Shown: positions 8,439 to 16,567 of the stretch, piece after piece | How positions within the stretch are numbered: position 1 is the first letter of the stretch | Layout: the number at the start of each line of letters is the position of its first letter | From: CADEED01 sp043747875 | Lineage (GTDB): Bacteria; Pseudomonadota; Gammaproteobacteria; Steroidobacterales; Steroidobacteraceae | Assembly: GCA_043747875.1 (NCBI GenBank) | Contig: JAYTOI010000029.1 | Coordinates: 23,047-87,046, forward strand | Length of the DNA: 64,000 nucleotides | Direction: 5' to 3' | The notes under the pieces: model-generated | Database searches by the model: none | What the model was told of the DNA's origin: nothing | The model's input: only the letters and a program-made list of their open reading frames with translations | Translations under genes and position numbers: made by a program

Positions 8439-11400
8439 CTACTTGAGCTTCGCCTCCAGCTTTCCATCCACCTGGAAGCGGCGCGTCTCGCTGTCCACCG
8501 TCGCGCCCTGGCCATCATCCACGACCACCTTCCAATAGTAAAACTGGCCGGCCTCGAGGCCGCCGGCGCTGGTGCCGGTCTGCCCGTCCTTCACATCCTG
8601 GCAATGCTTGCGGCTGACCTTCTCGCCCTGCGCCCACAGGCAGTGCATGTACACGAGCTTGCCCTGGTCCTTGTCGTCGGTCTGCTTCCAGACGAACTCG
8701 ACGCTCTCTCCCAACTTCTCCGCGAACTGTTCGGGCTTCTCGAGCATCACCTGCTTCGGACGCTCGTTGAGCTTGATCCTCTCGCTCGCGAGATAGGCAT
8801 TCGCGAACTTCGGTTCGCCCGTGATGATGACGTCCGCCTCGCAATTCGCCCGCGTGTTCGGCGTCCGCACGTTCGTGCAAGCCCGCTTGGCAACGTCGGC
8901 GGTCGCCCTCTTCGGCGGCTCCGGATTCCAGGTCCAGTTCTTCGGCACGAGGCAGCTCTGCGGCTGAAAACCCGGCCAGGACGACAGCGTGTACTTCGTC
9001 GTGTCGACGCCCGCGGCATAGTCGAACAGCGAGTTCGTCTTCGTCACGCGCCACGAATCGGCGTATTTCACGTAGAGCTGCTTGTAGCGTTCGACGAGCG
9101 CGGCGGGACGCGGGCCGAGCTGTCCGCCGTCCGACAGCGCGGGCACCCAGTTCCTCGGCGCGATCGACCCCATGATGCCGTGCTTCGCGCGCGCGGAACG
9201 TATATCCACGTTCAGGAACCAGACCTGGTAGTACTCCCAGAGGTCGGGCGTGATGATCACTTCCGTGCCACCGGGACCCTGGATCTGGATGCCGCCCGAC
9301 GCGGTGGTCGCCATGATGCGCACACCGTCGAGCAGGATGCCGCGCGCGCCGGGATAGCTGACTACCTTTCCGTCGACGCGCAGTACCAGCCCTTCGCGGT
9401 TCGGCTGGTCGCTGTCCACGCGCGGCTGATACGTGATGCGATGGCCGCCGATGGAGATCGCCGCGGCGGTGTTCAGGCTGGCGCAGGTGGACAGACCCGA
9501 ATGCGGATGCGCGCCCAGCGGACCGTCGGTGGCCACCGGTGTCTGCCGCGTCTGGACTTCGAGGCCGGTGCCACGCAACAGCGTGAACTCGCCCGCGCTC
9601 TGGAAATCGTACGCCACGTTGTCGACGTTCACGATGTGCGGATCGCCGTGCGTGAGCGGCGCGCCGCCGTCGAGCCAGCGCCGGATCGTCTCGACGTCGG
9701 TCTGCGCGAGGCGCGGGCCGCCGCAGGGCATCGCGCCGCCCGGACAGGCGGTCGAAGCGTCCGTGATGCGCTGGAAGACATAGCTGCTCGCCGCATCCGC
9801 GCCGACGTAGCCGCCGAGCGTGAGCGTGTCGAACGAGCCGCTCAGCCGGTCGTTGGTCGGCGGATTCTCGCGCTCCGACAGATCGAAGTCGTTCGGATCG
9901 GTGCTGTACTTCGCGAACGGTGGATAGTCGAGGCCGCCATGACATTCGATGCAGCTCTTGTTGAAGATGCGCTGCACGTCCGTGTACGTCGGCAGGTCCG
10001 CCGCGGCCGGCAGCCGCGCCGCCAGCTCGGCATTTGCCGCGGTGACCAGCGCCGTGCAGGTGTACGAGGCGAGTCCCGGGTGCGGATCCGTCGTCAAGCT
10101 GTCCTCGAGCTCGGTGGTGATCGGCGTCGTATAACTGCCGAATACGTCCGCGAAGGTGTAGCTGCGCGAGCGGCCGCGTACATTGATCGACCACTTGTCC
10201 ACCGAGACGCCGAGCGGCTCGAGCAGATAGCGGAATAGCGCGACCCGGTTGGTGTTGAAACCGTACGACTCGCGATCGACGTAGAAGCTGCCGCCCATGA
10301 TGCTCGTATCGTTGCCGAACGGCCGGCGGAATATCTCCTGCCGCAGGCGTGCGTTGGTGGTGACCGAGCCCAGGCCGGTGAACGGGCCGTACAGCGAGAT
10401 CAGGTCGACGTCGGGCGTCATGTCGGCGGCGAGTAGATAGTTGTCGCCGTCGCGGTTCAGGTTGAACTTCTGGATGTCGGCCTTGCGTCGCGTCAGGTCG
10501 CGCGAGCGGGTGGAGGTGTCGGAGATGATGCTGGCCAGGTTCAGGCCGCCGTGCCGCGCGGTGAAGAACGCCAGGTTGCCCGTGAAAGCCGGCGCACCGC
10601 CCGTGGTGCTGATGACGCCGGCAGCGCTCGTGACGATGCAGCCCTTGTTGATGGCCAGCGCCAGCGGACGCGCATCGAGGCTCACGCTGCCGGTGGCGAA
10701 GCGATGGTTCGCGAGTTCGTCGCCGATGCGGATCTGGTTGAAATTGCCGCCGCCATCGCCGCCCGCGATCTGGTCGAACAGCTGCACACCGCGACCTTCG
10801 CCGGTACCCGGCGACGCGTATGCGTTGAGGATCACAGGCGTCGCAGGGTCGCGTTCGATGTTCGTGCCGGCGCCGGCGCCGGGCGCTCCATCGAACGCGT
10901 AGTTGATCGGACCCGTGGTCCCGCCGACCGGATTGGGCTCGATGGTCACGACGCCCGTGTCGAACGCGAACTGGATATGGCCGTCATTCGCGCCACCGTC
11001 GATGCGCGTGAAGACGTCGCTCGCCGGGTAGACCGGCAGCTCGCCGGGGCCGTTCGACTGCAGCGCGAGCTGCTCCATGATCTGACGCGACAGCGTGTCG
11101 GTCTGCCACGTCCAGGGATTGAGTAGTTTGCGGATCGCCGCCGCCTCGACCGATCCCTTGAAGATCATGTCGCGATTGAACGGCAGCATGCCGCCCCAGC
11201 TGTCGTACGTCTCCCAGTTCGGCTTGTTCTTCCATTTCACGAGACCGGCCGGATATCCCGTCGTACCGTCGTCGCCCGCGTCGGGATTGCGGATGTTGCG
11301 CGTCGAATGGCAGCGCGTGCAGCGCTGCTCGTCGACACTCACGCCGCGCTCACGCGCGGGGAACTGGTTGACGCGCCCCATGGGATCGATGTGCGCGAGC

Positions 11401-12083
11401 ACGATTTCGTGGAAGCGGAAATTTTTCTCCGTGGCGTCGTACTCCATGAATTCGATCGCGTTCGGATGCGAGCCGGGATAGGACGCATGCGCCGCCAGCC
11501 CGAGCGTGAACACGTATTGCGCATTGGCGCTGGGCAGCAGCACGCGCGGAAATTTCGCGGTGCCGGTCTGCAGGCTCTCGGAGCGCGTCATCAGGATCCA
11601 GCCCTTGCGATACGCCTCGGGCAGCGCGCGCAGGAATTCCGCGGCCGTGTCCACCGTAAGATTCGTGTCCAGATAGAGCTGGATGTTCGCGGCCGTCGGC
11701 GCACCGACCAGCGGCGGCACGTCCGGACTCAGTCGGAAGCTCGCGCGCACCGAGCGGTTGGCCGACATCGTGACGTTGCAGGTGGAAACCAGAACGCCGG
11801 CGCAGTCGCCGAACCACTTGTCGAACACCGCACCGACGGCGGCATTGGCCTGCAGAGTCACGACCGGCGAACCCAAGAAGACTTCGTTGCAGATCGCGCC
11901 GCAATTCACCACGCTGCCGGAGGTGGCGAGGATGGTGCCCTCACCCAGACCCTGCTTCATGACCTTGAGCGTCCCGGCCGCGTGCGCGGGAAATGCCCAC
12001 GCGCATAAGAACAGTGCGCATATTGAGAGTGCAATCATGGGGCGCGCGCGCGAGATCCCGCGGCACCAGGTTTTTGTATTCAT
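8439..12083 (-). CDS. Large exported multidomain protein with haem c sites and a vWD-like domain
   Basis: This 1214-residue protein has a signal peptide ending AHA (about residue 35) and AGGGA upstream of the ATG. After it comes a bacterial repeat-type domain at about 37-120 with paired Cys residues. A first haem-binding motif CTRCH is at 255-259 and a second, CIECH, at 711-715, near cytochrome-c-like sequence used in secreted multihaem proteins. About residues 690-800 resemble domains of planctomycete-type cytochrome proteins (LDGGAPL after a c-type segment). From about 812 the GDPHIVNVDNVAYDF motif opens a von Willebrand factor D-like domain. The C-terminal 250 residues are unassigned. It should be a periplasmic or surface electron-transfer or adhesion protein, but no substrate is evident. 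A small secreted protein is encoded just upstream. Confidence 0.8.
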   Translation of the reverse strand: MNTKTWCRGISRARPMIALSICALFLCAWAFPAHAAGTLKVMKQGLGEGTILATSGSVVNCGAICNEVFLGSPVVTLQANAAVGAVFDKWFGDCAGVLVSTCNVTMSANRSVRASFRLSPDVPPLVGAPTAANIQLYLDTNLTVDTAAEFLRALPEAYRKGWILMTRSESLQTGTAKFPRVLLPSANAQYVFTLGLAAHASYPGSHPNAIEFMEYDATEKNFRFHEIVLAHIDPMGRVNQFPARERGVSVDEQRCTRCHSTRNIRNPDAGDDGTTGYPAGLVKWKNKPNWETYDSWGGMLPFNRDMIFKGSVEAAAIRKLLNPWTWQTDTLSRQIMEQLALQSNGPGELPVYPASDVFTRIDGGANDGHIQFAFDTGVVTIEPNPVGGTTGPINYAFDGAPGAGAGTNIERDPATPVILNAYASPGTGEGRGVQLFDQIAGGDGGGNFNQIRIGDELANHRFATGSVSLDARPLALAINKGCIVTSAAGVISTTGGAPAFTGNLAFFTARHGGLNLASIISDTSTRSRDLTRRKADIQKFNLNRDGDNYLLAADMTPDVDLISLYGPFTGLGSVTTNARLRQEIFRRPFGNDTSIMGGSFYVDRESYGFNTNRVALFRYLLEPLGVSVDKWSINVRGRSRSYTFADVFGSYTTPITTELEDSLTTDPHPGLASYTCTALVTAANAELAARLPAAADLPTYTDVQRIFNKSCIECHGGLDYPPFAKYSTDPNDFDLSERENPPTNDRLSGSFDTLTLGGYVGADAASSYVFQRITDASTACPGGAMPCGGPRLAQTDVETIRRWLDGGAPLTHGDPHIVNVDNVAYDFQSAGEFTLLRGTGLEVQTRQTPVATDGPLGAHPHSGLSTCASLNTAAAISIGGHRITYQPRVDSDQPNREGLVLRVDGKVVSYPGARGILLDGVRIMATTASGGIQIQGPGGTEVIITPDLWEYYQVWFLNVDIRSARAKHGIMGSIAPRNWVPALSDGGQLGPRPAALVERYKQLYVKYADSWRVTKTNSLFDYAAGVDTTKYTLSSWPGFQPQSCLVPKNWTWNPEPPKRATADVAKRACTNVRTPNTRANCEADVIITGEPKFANAYLASERIKLNERPKQVMLEKPEQFAEKLGESVEFVWKQTDDKDQGKLVYMHCLWAQGEKVSRKHCQDVKDGQTGTSAGGLEAGQFYYWKVVVDDGQGATVDSETRRFQVDGKLEAKLK

Positions 12084-12165
12084 GGTTTTTCCCTGCTAAT
12101 TGGAGCCGACTGCCGAACGCGGCCACGCGTGGGCGCGGCCCCGATCAATCGTGATCGTCAGCGAG

Positions 12166-12384
12166 TCATTGCTTCGGAACGGTGAGTGAGCCGTTCTGGG
12201 CGTTGATCGAAGTGCACTGGCGCGACGCGTTCCATCCGAAGATCAGATGGAAATCGCCGTTGGCGCAGCTGCTCGCGTCGATGATCGCTGCGGCCTGTCC
12301 CTGTTGAAATCCCGCGAGTGCGGTAGTACCGGAGCCGAAGGCCAGCAAGGCGCCCGCGAACAATCCTGTTGTCCTGCGTTTCAT
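12166..12384 (-). CDS. Small secreted protein
   Basis: The 72-residue frame from ATG 12384 has GGAGAG upstream and a signal peptide (MKRRTTGLFAGALLAFGSGTTALA). The mature peptide of about 48 residues has two Cys residues, ready for one disulfide. It lies about 80 bases upstream of the haem c/vWD gene on the same strand and may share its transcript. No family recognised. Confidence 0.6.
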   Translation of the reverse strand: MKRRTTGLFAGALLAFGSGTTALAGFQQGQAAAIIDASSCANGDFHLIFGWNASRQCTSINAQNGSLTVPKQ

Positions 12385-12591
12385 GTTCTCTCCTCGTCTG
12401 TCGGCCCCCGGACGCACACTAACGAAGGAGGATTCGCGCGGGAACGCCGCGTGCGCCCCAGTTCTGGAAGATGAGACTTTGTACCGCTTTCGCGCAGCGA
12501 TGCGAAGTCGCTCCACTGCCCTGGCGTGTTCGGTCTAACTACTACCGGATGCGGCAGGGGCCGCAACGTGTCGCGGGTCCGGTTGGAGTCC

Positions 12592-15500
12592 TCAGTTCGA
12601 GTAGTAGGCGTGCGAGAGTGCGGTCAGGCGCCGGCGCATCATGTCCGCCTCGTTCGCCCCCGGTTTCGGCGTGAGCCACGCGCGCTGCGTCTCGCTGAGC
12701 GCACGCGCCGCGGATTGCCCGCCGGTGTAGCGCGCGTAGAAATCCTCGGAGAACTGCTGTGCGAGCACATCTTCGATGGGCGCGAGCGTCGCGATGACGC
12801 CGCGCGCGCCGGCGCGCAGGAAGGCGAGCTGCAGGCCCGGCATGCCCGCGGCGAATTGCGGCGGACCGACGGCGCTCTCGCAGGCGCTGAGGAACACCAG
12901 CTCGGTATCGCCGCGCCACGCCTGGACCTGCCCCGCGGTGAGGTAGGTCGACTTGCCAGCCGAATCGGTGGCGGGCAGCACCAGCAGCGACGCGACCGGC
13001 TGGCGCAAATCCGCGAGCGCGTGCGTCGCGAAGTGCACGACGTCCGCGCCGCTGGCCCAGATGTCGCGCAGCGCGTTGGCCGTGCCGTCCGCACCCGTGA
13101 ATAGTTTGACCTTCGCGTGCGGATCGCGCGCGCTGAAGAGATCGGCCGCGACCTTGATTTCCCTGGTGGCGGCCTGCAGCCGCGGGGCCGGATCGACCGA
13201 CGCCGCTGCGCGATACGTACCGCTGCCACTGGCCAGCGCGACGAAGCGGAATGGCCGCAAATGCCGCAGGCGCGGCGCCTCGTCGCCGACGAACAGCGAC
13301 GTGATCATCGCGATGTCATGCGTCTCGACCAAACGGCGCTGCGCGTCCGTCGGCGAACGCAGCGCGGAGAAAGGCACGTTGGCGATGCGCCCTTCGGCCA
13401 CGATCTCGACTGCGGAGGTCTTTGCCGGCAGCAAACCTGCGGGCATCAGCTGCGCCGACACCTGCGCCAGCGCCGCCTCGAATTCCTGTGGCGCGCCGCG
13501 AGAATCGAGCGTGGCCAGGGCGGTGAGCTCTTTCTCCAGATCCTTGCGCGCAGGCGCCAGCACCGTGAGCTGCGTCCCCGCCGCGCTACGGACCATGGCG
13601 TAGACGCGTTTATCGGCCAGCACGTACGAGACCTGCACCGTCCCGGGCGCCAGCGACCGCCACTGGTACGTTTCCGTCCGCGTCGCCCCCAGCGAGTTCT
13701 TCGCCGCCGCGGCCGCGCGGACGTGATCGAGCTCGGCGTGCAACTGGGCCATGTCGATCTGCAGTTGTTGCAGCTCTGCCTGCTGCGTCGCGTCGACCTC
13801 GGCCCTCACCAGCGCCGCGATGCGCAAACCCTTCTTGGCCATCTGTTCGAGCAACCCGTCGAGGTGCGCGTGGGTCTTCGCATCGAGTGTGCCGACGCGC
13901 AGCGCGCCGAAACTTCCCTGCCGCGCGAGCTCGAGCCGCCGCATGCCGGCCAGCTCCGCGGCGGACGCGGGCCGCAGTACCCCGGGTCCGCGCTTCGCGA
14001 CGTCGGCGAGCACGATGTCTAGATAGCCCTGAAATGCACGCGACTCATCGCGCAGCATCGAAGAGCGGGCCTCGGTACTCGAGCTGCTGTGCTCGCGGTA
14101 CGCGCGCGCGAGCGTCAGCGTCTTTTCGAACGTGGCGCGCGCCTGCCCGAGCTTGCCGCGCCGCATCTGGACATAGCCCAGCGCGCGATGCGCGAAGATC
14201 ACGCGCCAGTCGTCGCGTACCTGGTAGCTCGTCCGCAGTCCTTCGGCGACCAGTCGATCCGCCTCGTCGAGATCCTTGGGCGTGCTGCCCTGGTACTCCG
14301 CCAGGAAGATCGCGAGCCCCAGTTTTCCATCGGTGTAGATGTGGCTGGCCGGATCGTTCAAATTCACGGACAGCGCCTCGCGATACTGTGCAATCGCGGC
14401 GGGCAGATCCTCACCGGCGTAGTAGTCGATGCCGAGATCGAAGCGGGAGCGCACCTGCAGCACCGGCGTCGGCGCCTTGCGGACCGCCTCCTGGTGCAGC
14501 TCGAACGCGCGCGCGAGATCGCCGCTGTTGCGCGCCGCAGCGCCGGCGGACGCGAGCGCGGTGACGTACCCCGCGACATCTTTGCCTTCGCGCGCGATGT
14601 TGAGCGCTTCCAGCAGAAAAGAGGTTGCCTGCGCGTGATCGCCGCGGTTCTGATAGATGTATCCCAGCCCCTGCAGCGCGGTCGCTTCCTGGTCGCGCAG
14701 TTGATAGTCGCGCGCCAGCGGCAGCGCCTTCAGCATCAGCTCCGCACCCTGGTCCGGGCGTCCTGAGAACGACAGACCGCGCGCCGCGTTTAGATAGGCC
14801 TCCACGCGCATCGCGGGGTCCGTCAAGCGGTCCATGTCCGGCAGCAGCTCTTCGAACGCACGGGCCGCATCGGTGAACTTGCCCTGCTCCACCAGCAGCA
14901 TGCCCAGGTAGAAGCGCATTTCACGCTCGCCGGCAACGTTGCCCTGCGCAACGTGGATGGCACGGGCCGCCTCGAAACGCTGCAGCGCGTCGTCTGCGCG
15001 CGACATCGCGATGTCCAGCCTGCCGAGCGCCGTGAGGACGCGCGCCCGTTCGATGGCGCCGAGCGGTGACGTGTCCGCGCTGAGCGCGTCCAATGCCGTG
15101 CGCGCCAGTTGTTTGGCTTCGTCGGCAGTGGGGTCCTTGGACTCGCGGTCGTTCGACAATTCGATGAGCGCCAAAGCCTCGACGGTTCGCGCACGTGATC
15201 CATTTAATGCATCCGGCTGTGGCAGCGCGGCGAATGCCGCAGCCGCGCGTTGCGCCTCCGCGCGCGACTCGCGCCAGTCGATCTTGAAAAAATACAGCAG
15301 GCGCGCCTTGATCAGCCGCGCGTGTGCCGCGAGCGCCGCCTCGGCCGGCACGCCGGCGAACGCATCGATGGCGCGTTGCATGTCTGCCGCGCCGGTTTTA
15401 TGAGCGGCTGCGGCGCGCAAGGCCGCATCCGTGGCCGCGGTCCACGAGCGATAGGCGTCTAACTGCTGGCCGAACTGCGCATCGCGCGCGGCACTGGCCG

Positions 15501-15900
15501 CGAACTGGCGCACTCGCAGGTGCACCACGCCGGGCTGCTTCGCGTCCTGCGCGCTGGTGAGCGTGAATGTGACGCGCGCGCCTTCGGGCGCCGCGAGTGT
15601 CGCGAGCTCCACGCCGGCGCCGGACAGATTGTTCTCGACTTCGACGGGCACGACGGGTTCGCCGCCGACGGCACTGATACGCAATCTCACGTCAGTGAGG
15701 TTTTCGTCGACGATGGCGACGAGGATGGAATCGTCCTCGACCGTGAGCTCACGCGTAGCCGTGTCGATCTGCGGGTCGGTGTTGCGAACCAGCGCGATGG
15801 CTTCGTCGAGCACCTGCGTGCCGCTCGGCACCTTCGGGCTCGGCGCGCAGGCGCACAGAGCCATGGCGCTCGCGAGCAGCCAGAATCTTCCCTTCAACAT
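12592..15900 (-). CDS. TPR-CHAT lipoprotein (caspase-like protease), copy B
   Basis: I chose ATG 15900 over the upstream frame because GGGGAGG sits just before it and a lipoprotein signal ending in LCAC follows. The protein has 1102 residues: an N-terminal beta-rich region (about 25-150), a long TPR-like helical region, and a C-terminal CHAT domain with His960 in HFATHA and Cys1007 in SACES. Its last 149 residues differ from copy C at 28 positions by my count (81% identity) with no gaps, and both proteins are 1102 residues long, so the two are paralogues. Unlike A and C it has no neighbour of sigma, anti-sigma or protease type. It is divergent from blaI across a 277-bp region that holds the blaI operators. 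Envelope location is inferred from the lipobox. Confidence 0.88.
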   Translation of the reverse strand: MLKGRFWLLASAMALCACAPSPKVPSGTQVLDEAIALVRNTDPQIDTATRELTVEDDSILVAIVDENLTDVRLRISAVGGEPVVPVEVENNLSGAGVELATLAAPEGARVTFTLTSAQDAKQPGVVHLRVRQFAASAARDAQFGQQLDAYRSWTAATDAALRAAAAHKTGAADMQRAIDAFAGVPAEAALAAHARLIKARLLYFFKIDWRESRAEAQRAAAAFAALPQPDALNGSRARTVEALALIELSNDRESKDPTADEAKQLARTALDALSADTSPLGAIERARVLTALGRLDIAMSRADDALQRFEAARAIHVAQGNVAGEREMRFYLGMLLVEQGKFTDAARAFEELLPDMDRLTDPAMRVEAYLNAARGLSFSGRPDQGAELMLKALPLARDYQLRDQEATALQGLGYIYQNRGDHAQATSFLLEALNIAREGKDVAGYVTALASAGAAARNSGDLARAFELHQEAVRKAPTPVLQVRSRFDLGIDYYAGEDLPAAIAQYREALSVNLNDPASHIYTDGKLGLAIFLAEYQGSTPKDLDEADRLVAEGLRTSYQVRDDWRVIFAHRALGYVQMRRGKLGQARATFEKTLTLARAYREHSSSSTEARSSMLRDESRAFQGYLDIVLADVAKRGPGVLRPASAAELAGMRRLELARQGSFGALRVGTLDAKTHAHLDGLLEQMAKKGLRIAALVRAEVDATQQAELQQLQIDMAQLHAELDHVRAAAAAKNSLGATRTETYQWRSLAPGTVQVSYVLADKRVYAMVRSAAGTQLTVLAPARKDLEKELTALATLDSRGAPQEFEAALAQVSAQLMPAGLLPAKTSAVEIVAEGRIANVPFSALRSPTDAQRRLVETHDIAMITSLFVGDEAPRLRHLRPFRFVALASGSGTYRAAASVDPAPRLQAATREIKVAADLFSARDPHAKVKLFTGADGTANALRDIWASGADVVHFATHALADLRQPVASLLVLPATDSAGKSTYLTAGQVQAWRGDTELVFLSACESAVGPPQFAAGMPGLQLAFLRAGARGVIATLAPIEDVLAQQFSEDFYARYTGGQSAARALSETQRAWLTPKPGANEADMMRRRLTALSHAYYSN

Positions 15901-16127
15901 GAAACCTCCCCGGATCGGGGGAAAGCTTAATGGAGAACAGTAAGGGCGGGAGAGCGTTGTGTCGTCGCGCACCGGCCCGGAGACGAAACGCGCGCAGCGG
16001 CGCGGACCATGCGTTGTCGAGGTTCATGTTTTTTCTCCCGCTGAAAGACGCGTCCCCCGGTCGGATGCCGATATATCGACCGACATGCCACTCGCAATAT
16101 GTCGTGGCAACGCGGATATGGGGTAGT

Positions 16128-16162
16128 ACGAAAGTCTTCGTTGACAATACGAAAGCCTTCGT
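16128..16162 (+). promoter_or_regulatory. Tandem BlaI-type operators
   Basis: Two near-identical palindromes, ACGAAAGTCTTCGT (16128-16141) and ACGAAAGCCTTCGT (16149-16162), begin 21 bases apart, two helical turns. They flank and overlap a TTGACA -35 box, as expected for autorepression by the BlaI protein encoded 16 bases downstream. The core differs from the classic staphylococcal bla operator. Confidence 0.75.
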
Positions 16163-16170
16163 AGTAACTT
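16141..16170 (+). promoter_or_regulatory. blaI promoter, probably giving a leaderless transcript
   Basis: TTGACA at 16141-16146 is a consensus -35 box. A weaker -10 (TAACTT, 16165-16170) follows with an 18-base spacer, which would place the start of transcription at or within a base or two of the ATG at 16178. No Shine-Dalgarno sequence precedes that ATG. Confidence 0.55.
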
Positions 16171-16177
16171 CCGTTTC

Positions 16178-16567
16178 ATGAAGCAAGAATCGAAATTTCA
16201 GCCCACTCCGTCCGAACTCGAGATCCTGCAAATCCTCTGGACGCTCGGCCCGTCCACCGTGCGCGAGATCCACGATCGTCTCGCGCAGGAGAAGGACGTC
16301 GGTTACACCAGCGCGCTCAAACTACTGCAGATCATGACGGGCAAGGGTCTCGTCAGACGCGCCGAGGAACAGCGCGCGCACGTGTACTCCGCGAATCAGC
16401 CGGCAGCGGAGACCAAGCAGCAGTTCGCCGAGGACGTGCTCCACCGCGTGTTCCGCGGCTCGGCCAGCCAGCTCATGCAGCACGCCTTGTCGGGACGCCG
16501 CAGCTCGAAGAAGGAGCTCGACGAAATCCGCAAGCTGCTCGACGAACACGAGAGGAAGCTGTCATGA
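16178..16567 (+). CDS. blaI: BlaI/MecI-family transcriptional repressor
   Basis: The 129-residue protein has the family's winged helix at about residues 10-80 (LEILQILWTLGPSTVREIHDRL and YTSALKLLQIMTGKGLV) and a helical dimerisation tail. BlaI-type repressors bind palindromes and are cleaved or released when their M56 partner is triggered. The next gene encodes that partner and overlaps this one by 4 bp (ATGA). Two operator-like palindromes lie just upstream. There is no Shine-Dalgarno sequence, so translation is probably leaderless. The signal need not be a beta-lactam, as the partner has no penicillin-binding domain. Confidence 0.92.
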   Translation: MKQESKFQPTPSELEILQILWTLGPSTVREIHDRLAQEKDVGYTSALKLLQIMTGKGLVRRAEEQRAHVYSANQPAAETKQQFAEDVLHRVFRGSASQLMQHALSGRRSSKKELDEIRKLLDEHERKLS

